From Echiichthys vipera (Eukaryota; Chordata; Actinopteri; Perciformes; Trachinidae), in NCBI GenBank assembly GCA_963691815.1, contig OY829660.1, positions 1,304,915-1,368,914 of the forward strand: a DNA stretch of 64,000 bases. The letters run 5' to 3'. The notes below the pieces were generated by a model that was not told where the DNA came from, made no database searches, and was given only the letters and a program-made list of their open reading frames with translations. Of this stretch, positions 57,697-64,000 are shown one piece after another. Numbering within the stretch: the first letter of the stretch is position 1; every line of letters starts with the position of its first letter. The position numbers and the translations under genes are program-made.

Positions 57697-58612
57697 ATGA
57701 ACTCTGAGAGTCTGCAGGTGATGAAGGTGATGAAGATGATGGTGGTGATGATGGTGATGCTCGTGCTGGACGTTACAAACCGTGAGTTCACTTTCACTCA
57801 GTTTCCACTCGTTTTACACGCAAAAGAGAGAAAATCCTGCAGAACAAATGAGACTTTTGGGTTCTTTGACTTGTTTTCTGTCACTCTGTAAAGAAAACTT
57901 TGATTTTACTTTGGTTTCTCTTAAAGTTAGAGTCAGATTAAGCTCATTTACGGTTCAGAAAACCTCTAATAAACTAAAAAACTGACTTTTTGGTAAAGTG
58001 AAATGTATCAAATGAATCTAATTTATAGTGAAATTCAAATTCAGTGGGAACCAGAATATTTCAGATGAACATTTTTAATATTTACACATTTTATTCATGT
58101 GATAAGAGAGTTTGATGATCGCAAATATGAACTATACATTAGCTTAGCTTAGCATACAGAAGTGCTAGCGTAGCAACACTTTTAAAGCTCGATGATAAAC
58201 TTTTGTTTCATTTCTTTGTTTTCACTTTAATCAGTTCTCCAGACTTTTAGACTTTATATATATTTATATAAATAAAGTTTATAAATATTAGCTTAGCTTA
58301 GCATACAGTCGTGTTAGCCGAGCAACACGTCTATATCTCACTGATAAACTTTTGTTTCATGTTTTTGTTTTCACTTTAATCAGTTCTCCAGACTTTTTTT
58401 TAGACTTTAAACTTTATATATATTTATATAAATAAAGTTTATATATATGTTTAAGCTGTGGTTTTGGTTTTGTTTTCATTTGCAGAGGTTTGGACGCTGC
58501 CGGCTCCCGCTGCAGTTTCCATGGACTCTGTGAACATGAGACACGTGCTGAGGTGGCGCCCCCCGCAGGCGCCCTGCAGCGCCGCAGTCCTGTACTCGGT
58601 CCAGTTCCAGGG
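57697..58612 (+). CDS. il20rb: Class II cytokine receptor, IL-20 receptor beta-like, first two coding exons (partial)
   Basis: Exon 57697-57781 encodes a signal peptide (MNSESLQVMKVMKMMVVMMV, then MLVLDVTN) and ends in phase 1. Exon 58486-58612 begins after TTTGCAG and ends in phase 2 at GTCAGT. Joined, it reads VWTLPAPAAVSMDSVNMRHV then LRWRPPQAPC...VLYSVQFQG. This is the start of the first fibronectin-III domain of class II cytokine receptors (LPAP..V...S.NM.H.L.W.P......Y.VQ..G), closest in memory to IL20RB (teleost crfb16). The phase 1 then 2 pattern also fits. The receptor would bind IL-20-type cytokines at the cell surface. Remaining exons are not found before 64000 and must lie to the right. 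A start at 57721 is also possible. Confidence 0.7.
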
Positions 58613-58671
58613 GTCAGTGACACACGACAAACACAATTAACACAATAAGTGTTTTCAGTCAACTAACAAAC

Positions 58672-59362
58672 GAACCACAAAAAGACACAAAACAACTACA
58701 AACCAAATACAAAGAGACACAAAACAACAACAAAGAGACACAAAACAACAACAAAGAGACACTAAATAAACACAAAGAGACACAAAACGACCACAAAGAG
58801 ACACAAAACAACCACAAAGAGACACAAAACAACACAAAGAGACACAAAACAACCACAAAGAGACACAAAACAACACAAAGAGACACAAAGAGACACAAAA
58901 CAACAACAAAGAGACACAAAACAACCACAAAGAGACACAAAACAACTACAAAGAGACAAAACAACCACAAAGAGACACAAAACAACCACAAAGAGACACA
59001 AAACAACTACAAAGACACAAAAACAACCACAAAGAGACAACAACCACAAAGAGACACAAAACAACAACAAAAGACACAAAACAACCACAAAGAGACACAA
59101 AACAACAACAAAGACACACAAAACAACAACAAAAGACACAAAACAACCACAAAGAGACACAAAACAACAACAAAGACACAAAACAACCACAAAGAGACAC
59201 AAAACAACCACAAAGAGACACAAAACAACCACAAAGACACAAAACAACCACAAAGAGACACAAAACAACAACAAAAGACACAAAACAACCACAAAGAGAC
59301 ACAAAACAACTACAAAGAGACACAAAACCACAAAGAGACACAAAACAACCACAAAGAGAAAA
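58672..59362. repeat. Minisatellite family B, locus 5 (inverted, receptor intron)
   Basis: About 33 units of ACAAAGAGACACAAAACAAC, in the orientation of the array at 5958, starting 60 bp after the receptor exon 2 donor. Confidence 0.95.
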
Positions 59363-59796
59363 AAATTATATTTATGTTCTTGTTCCTGAACCTCAGTTAA
59401 ATTAACTACATTTTAAATAAATACATTTAAAAATAAACAGTAACAAATGAAAGAAGCTTCTGGTTTTTGGGGTGAAACCTCTTCAGAGATTGTTCCTGTA
59501 TGAACATCTAAGAACAACTCTACAGAGGCTGTTATTATCATTATTATTAATATATTATTATTATTATTAATATATTATTATTATGAAGCACAGTGAGACG
59601 TGTTGTGATGGATCAGATCTGGGGAAGGAGAGGCAAACGCTAAAACACTGAATGTCTGATTATTAATGTGAGTATTTCTGTATTTACTCGATATCTTCAG
59701 GGTATTTTAGAGGAAATAGGAAGTTTATTCTTTCCCCGTTGTTTGATGTGTTGCTAAAACAACAACACAGGAAGTCACTTTATCTCTATATCCATT
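59363..59796. other. Receptor intron, AT-rich
   Basis: Contains TTATTATTAATATATTATTA repeats near 59538-59582. Nothing else recognised. Confidence 0.5.
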
Positions 59797-59989
59797 TTTA
59801 GTGAAACCAAAATGTTTGTTTCCTCGTGAATTTCCGGAGGTAAATATTTTGAACCCCGCCGTTTTCACAAAACACAAACAAACAAAACCCAAATTTATGA
59901 ATGAGACTGAATCAGCGGACGTTACAGCGAATGATGAGGGAGATAAAGAGACTTTATTTTTGGTTTTCTTTTCTTTTTAGTGTTTTTAA

Positions 59990-60182
59990 CCGGCTCACCG
60001 GCATCGTGTGCAGAAAAAACGATTCAGTCGGCATTTAATGCACAACAACCGACTCGCTCGGCGTTTGTAGAACAACCAAATCACTCGGCATTGAACGCAC
60101 AACGACCGAATCACTCGGCATTGCGTGCAGAAAAACCGATGCACTCGGCATTAATGCACAACAACCGAATCACTCGGCATTG
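59990..60182 (-). repeat. Palindromic ~30-nt tandem array, copy 2
   Basis: Same seven-unit CCGA...TCGG array as copy 1. Unit 1 is CCGAGTGATTCGG here versus CCGAGTGACTCGG in copy 1; unit 3 is CCGAG here versus CTGAG. A conserved AATAAA follows at 59953-59958 (minus strand). Confidence 0.85.
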
Positions 60183-62407
60183 AATGTGGCCCTGTCGGAC
60201 CACTCGGAGGAATCCAGATTCCCACGGTTACATCCGCAGAACTTGGAGATGGCGCTGCCCACAGCGGAGAAGAGTCTGCGGATGACGTTGGACTCCGGTG
60301 GTGTCTTCAGGTGACGTCTGACAGAGGAGGCAATGAACTTCTCAAGTGCTGGTTCCCCTAGTTTTAGGGAGATCAGCACCATTTGTTCGTTGCCCCACTT
60401 CTTGCACAGGTCCTGGAAGATGGTCTTGTCGAGGTTCTTGAAGGTCTTCTGGGTGGCGTGGAAGTCTAGACCCTGGACCTTTGCCCAGATGACTTCAAAC
60501 AGGTGCTTCATGATGGCCTCGGGGTTTGAGCAGGTAAAGGCCACTTTGTTTTTCCTGTATGCCCGCCCGACCAGCTGCTCCACAAACGCCTCGATGAACT
60601 GCTTGTTTTTTTCCTGCTGCGCCGCAAGTTTGGCAAGTGTCTCTTTAGTGACTGAGACGGTCGCTCCACCGGTCGATGCTTTACTCGATGCACCAGTCAA
60701 CGCAGGCAAGTGCCCCATGGGGCACTCTAGTGACTCTGTAGGTGGCATCAACTCACTGGCCGTTATACCTGTGATCAATCTGTCACTGTGGGTGTTGAGC
60801 TGAGTGTTCATCCACCAACTCATCAGTGCCAGGAAACTCCACGCTCTGTCCTGGATCTCAGCGTACATGTCAGCATCTGACTGAGGAACACAAACTGTCC
60901 TGCAGGAAGAGATTGTTCCTGCCGTTCCTGGATTCATCTCTGGTTCTGTTCCATTTGCGATGTGTCCGTAGAGGAGATCACTGAATTCCTGTGTGAACGT
61001 CTGGACTTTTTGAGGGGAGATGTTCTTGAATTTTGTCATCTCCCAACCTTCATTTCCATCCTTTAGTGTTTCACCCTCCTCGGCCAGCAGAGAGGGAACC
61101 AGGTCTGTGATCTGCTGCTGTGATTTCCTGCTTTCTTCTTTGGGGTCCAGGTCGAATTTGTCCACCACTTCTCTCGCGTTACGAGTGATCCACTGTTTGG
61201 TAAAATACTTAGCAAAAAAGGCCTTGATCCTCTTCTCTGCTCTCTTCCTAAACCGAAGGTCCTCCTTTTCAGTTATCGGACTTGGGACGTCTTTCAAACT
61301 CCTCACGTCGTCAGCAATGTCTTCTACGACAGCCTCGATGTCTGAGGAGCTTTGGGATCGCAGCGTCAACTCAGAACGCGACTCTTCGTCCAAAAGAGGT
61401 TCAAAGATCTGAGTCACCTCCTCTTGGATCATGTCTCTAATCCTGTCCTCTGGTGTGGCTTCTGGTTCCAACAGTGTAACCGGCGTGTGTCCGTGATCAT
61501 CGTCTTCTAGGTCTTCTGGGTCTTCTAGGTCTTCTGGGTCTTCTAGGTCTTCTAGTTCCAACGGTGTAACCGCCGTGTGCCTGTTGTCGTCTCTGTCTGG
61601 GTCTTCTGGATCAAAAGGTATAACTGGTGTCTGCCAGCGCTCCTGATCCTTGGGGTTGTCCAGGTCCACAGGTGAAGCTGATGCCTGCCTGTGGTCTGAT
61701 GACTTGAGTTTTTCAGGGGAGGTGGTCGGATTCGGTCTTCTCCTCTTTATTAGAGGTGTTTTGACTCTGGCTGTGAGGGCCTTCAACAGTTTGCAGACGT
61801 ATTCAATCATAGTGTTCAGCCTGCGGGGGGGAGTGATGCGGTGTGTGCTCGCCAGAGAAGAGTTGACGTGTTCTGAAATGTCTCTGCTGAGCAAACTCGA
61901 CAAGCGGTTTGAGCTGATACCCTGGATCGGGTTCTTGATGTCCAGAACGTCGGAAAAACTCCGTGAGACGGCGTCCCCCACACAGGACTGAATGTCCTCC
62001 TCAGACACTTTAGTTTGGCCCTGGAGAGCTCTCAGCACGGCTTTGGACAAGGACCGTATTATGTCCAGCAGCAGTTCGGCCAGCACGATTTTAGTGGGGT
62101 CATCTGCGGTGCCTGTTTTCAACAGCTCCAGCTGTTCGGGGGTTATCCTTTTGAAGTAGGATTTGATCAGATAATTGCACAAATCCACGGCTCCTGACTC
62201 GTCCGTCTGTGGCGATGCTGGTCTTGAGAGGGCCATCGTGGCTGTTGTTCCTTCTGAATGCTTTCTGTCCTGAATGTCCGTCGAAGAATCCCTGTGAATA
62301 ACCGAGTTATTGTCCTTCCTGGTCGGAGCCACGTGAGCTCGTGTGCAGCAGCCGTTCAGGTCTGGAGGCAGATCCAGAATGTGACGGAACTCTGAGTGAG
62401 ATCTCAT
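60170..62407 (-). CDS. Uncharacterised intronless 745-codon protein, copy 2
   Basis: Intact inverted paralogue of 30235-32472 with the same length and ends. The likelier start is the ATG at 62236 (688 aa). Differences from copy 1 include W/R at residue 39, a shorter PEDLED repeat, a replaced TPVTLLEPEATPED versus TEAPVEATPED stretch, and scattered conservative changes (V/L, S/A, R/Q, H/N). The acidic-repeat deletion is exactly balanced by extra residues next to it, so total length is unchanged. No stop or frameshift occurs. Function unknown; no domain recognised. Confidence 0.75.
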   Translation of the reverse strand: MRSHSEFRHILDLPPDLNGCCTRAHVAPTRKDNNSVIHRDSSTDIQDRKHSEGTTATMALSRPASPQTDESGAVDLCNYLIKSYFKRITPEQLELLKTGTADDPTKIVLAELLLDIIRSLSKAVLRALQGQTKVSEEDIQSCVGDAVSRSFSDVLDIKNPIQGISSNRLSSLLSRDISEHVNSSLASTHRITPPRRLNTMIEYVCKLLKALTARVKTPLIKRRRPNPTTSPEKLKSSDHRQASASPVDLDNPKDQERWQTPVIPFDPEDPDRDDNRHTAVTPLELEDLEDPEDLEDPEDLEDDDHGHTPVTLLEPEATPEDRIRDMIQEEVTQIFEPLLDEESRSELTLRSQSSSDIEAVVEDIADDVRSLKDVPSPITEKEDLRFRKRAEKRIKAFFAKYFTKQWITRNAREVVDKFDLDPKEESRKSQQQITDLVPSLLAEEGETLKDGNEGWEMTKFKNISPQKVQTFTQEFSDLLYGHIANGTEPEMNPGTAGTISSCRTVCVPQSDADMYAEIQDRAWSFLALMSWWMNTQLNTHSDRLITGITASELMPPTESLECPMGHLPALTGASSKASTGGATVSVTKETLAKLAAQQEKNKQFIEAFVEQLVGRAYRKNKVAFTCSNPEAIMKHLFEVIWAKVQGLDFHATQKTFKNLDKTIFQDLCKKWGNEQMVLISLKLGEPALEKFIASSVRRHLKTPPESNVIRRLFSAVGSAISKFCGCNRGNLDSSEWSDRATFNAE

Positions 62408-62482
62408 TTACATAGAATTATGATCAAAGGCAGTTCTTTAAGCTCCGCCCCCTCAACATCAAAGCCACCGCTGCTAGGCAAC
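62406..62482 (-). promoter_or_regulatory. Conserved compact promoter of the unknown gene, copy 2
   Basis: X-box-like GCTGCTAGGCAAC (62470-62482, inverse of copy 1), inverse GC box and octamer-like ATTTACAT, at the same spacing as copy 1. Confidence 0.4.
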
Positions 62483-62795
62483 AGCAGAGCACTTTGGCTG
62501 TTTGTTTGTTTTCAAATTATCAGCAAATGAAATGATTTTAATTTGTGTTATTGTTATTGTTATTATTTAAAATAAAAGGCAGCTTAAGCTCGCTGTTTCC
62601 ATTGTTGTTGGAATTTTGTATATTTGTAATTCATAATCCTGGTTTTGTCAGGTCAGACGCAGTTCAGTGTCTCCTCTGTTGAACATGTCCGGTGCAGATC
62701 TTGTTTGTGCTAAATGGAAAACGTAAATAACGGCCTCACGACGGTATAACGGCAGATCTGTGCTTCTGTACATCCTGTTTCTACAGAGAACTCAG

Positions 62796-63872
62796 GACTG
62801 GTTTTATGGCCTATGTGGACCCTGTGTTAGAGCGCACTCACACTGTCCTCCCGGGCCGCGACCCCGGACTTTAGGGTACTTGTCCCCCCTCCCTCTCCCC
62901 CCCGCGCCCCAGCCCCGTTTGTACTCACACTGCCAGGGCCTCGGCCAATGCTTCTTGCTGTCCATACGCCATCACGCCGTAACACGTCACATGCATTGAT
63001 CGCGTGTGTGTGGCTTTGTTTACAAATCTTTCCATAGACCTCAGAGTTTTTGTGCGTCTTGTCGACTGTTTTTGAATCTTTTCATCGACCAAATCTGCAG
63101 TAAACACTCCACCTCCGCATCACACCAACGTGAACCTTTCACCGCCATTGTTGTTGTTGTTAAATGTCCGCGCATGGTCCCTCCTTCTATTTACATGTCC
63201 GAACAGGCGGACGCTACTGCCGTAGGGCTCGTGCTCGTACAAGTGCGCACGCTCGTGCTCGTACATGTGCAAACGGCTCCGCTAAAGCCCACCTCTTTCA
63301 AGCGGGCCGTGGACGGCCCGCTGGCCGCAGTTGTGCGCGGAACGGGTGCACTCACACTGCTTAAAGGTACTAGGCTTTAGCTGAAAAAACGGGTTTGGCC
63401 GCAGCCAAAAGGACAGTGTGATCACGCTCTTAGAGACCTTGGCCTATGTGGACCCTGTGTTAGAGACCTTGGCCTGTGTGGACCCTGTTTTAGAGACCTT
63501 GGCCTATGTGGACCCTGTTTTAGAGACCTTGGCCTATGTGGACCCTGTGTTAGAGACCTTGGCCTGTGTGGACCCTGTTTTAGAGACCTTGGCCTATGTG
63601 GACCCTGTTTTAGAGACCTTGATCTGTGTGGACCCTGTTATAGAGACCTTGGCCTGTGTGGACCCTGTTTTAGAGACCTTGGCCTGTGTGGACCCTGTTT
63701 TAGAGACTTTGGCCTGTGTGGACCCTGTGTTAGAGACCTTGGCCTGTGTGGACCCTGTGTTAGAGACCTTGGCCTGTGTGGACCCTGTTTTAGAGACCTT
63801 GGCCTGTGTGGACCCTGTTTTAGAGACCTTGGCCTGTGTGGACCCTGTTTTAGAGACCTTGTTTGTTGATCT
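62796..63872. repeat. 30-bp minisatellite split by a transposon
   Basis: Units of TTAGAGACCTTGGCCTGTGT + GGACCCTGTT. One unit lies left of the element (62806-62829) and about 15 units lie right of it (63430-63872). Confidence 0.95.
62830..63429. mobile_element. Non-autonomous Harbinger-like element, copy 3, with TTA target duplication
   Basis: Ends GAGCGCACTCACACTGTCC and GGACAGTGTGATCACGCTC are inverse and flanked by TTA (62827-62829, 63430-63432). It is inserted in a minisatellite unit, so both ends are exact. The internal Myb/SANT-like remnant runs on the minus strand. Confidence 0.8.
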
Positions 63873-64000
63873 TTGTTGAAGAAATCCATTTCCACCACAG
63901 CGTATTGTAGAAAAGCACACCGACAATCGTCTCGTTAGCATTTAAAAATGTTTGTTACAAAAGAAAAACAACCAGCGTCTTCAAGTCTCTAGAAACGTTG
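63873..64000. other. Right edge, unrecognised
   Basis: Unique-looking sequence, presumably receptor intron. Confidence 0.4.

Larger units (their letters stand above)
59797..62545 (-). repeat. Duplicated 2.74-kb gene unit, copy 2 (inverted)
   Basis: Inverse of 30107-32845, including promoter, coding region, palindrome array and 3' flank. It lies in the presumed intron of the cytokine-receptor gene, opposite strand. Sequence beyond both limits is unrelated to the flanks of copy 1. Confidence 0.8.

Noticed and set aside
60170..62407. Retrocopy (processed pseudogene) interpretation of the inverted twin
   Set aside because: Upstream promoter and downstream flank are shared by both copies and the frame is intact, so this is DNA duplication. 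An older retroposition origin of the founder, which has no introns, stays possible.

Overview
This is nuclear DNA from a ray-finned fish, most likely a percomorph teleost. The evidence is spliced vertebrate genes with GT-AG introns and conserved intron phases, teleost-type SINEs, hAT, Tc1/pogo and Harbinger-like elements, and very many minisatellites. By my addition of array lengths, about a quarter of the 64 kb is simple or tandem repeat. Most of the long open frames in the window are artefacts of arrays with 21-bp units. Nothing suggests a prokaryote, plasmid or CRISPR locus.

Layout: (1) 1-3570, minus strand: the 5' end of a vitamin-K-dependent protease gene, best matched to protein C (proc). 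A signal-peptide exon and a Gla exon are present and the rest lies off the left edge. (2) 7160-13080, plus: a complete five-exon secreted collagen/C1q protein resembling otolin-1, head-to-head with proc. (3) 17980-43830, minus: a complete S-arrestin gene (sag), 16 coding exons and 395 aa, including 15-nt and 10-nt microexons, plus a probable 5' non-coding exon. Its introns host nested transposons, a solo LTR, a complete intronless RING/PRY-SPRY (TRIM-like) gene on the same strand, and an intronless 745-codon gene of unknown function on the opposite strand. (4) 47166-55182, minus: a complete five-exon claudin-15-like gene (219 aa) with 3.5 kb of minisatellite in its introns. (5) 57697-58612, plus: the first two exons of a class II cytokine receptor resembling IL-20 receptor beta, continuing past the right edge. 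(6) 59797-62545: a second, inverted, near-identical copy of the unknown 745-codon gene, apparently in an intron of that receptor gene.

The genes do not form a pathway. They are separate vertebrate genes for coagulation, otolith or inner-ear matrix, phototransduction, tight junctions and cytokine reception, in a repeat-rich neighbourhood.

The best candidate for something undescribed is the pair of 745-codon intronless genes (30235-32472 and 60170-62407). They lie in a ~2.74-kb unit duplicated as DNA. The unit carries a conserved compact promoter and a 3' array of about seven ~30-nt palindromic units, the first of which contains the stop codon. I recognise no domain in the protein. Also notable are three minisatellite families that each recur at several separate loci, a Harbinger-like insertion that splits a minisatellite at a TTA target site, and a solo LTR 20 nt from the 10-nt sag microexon.
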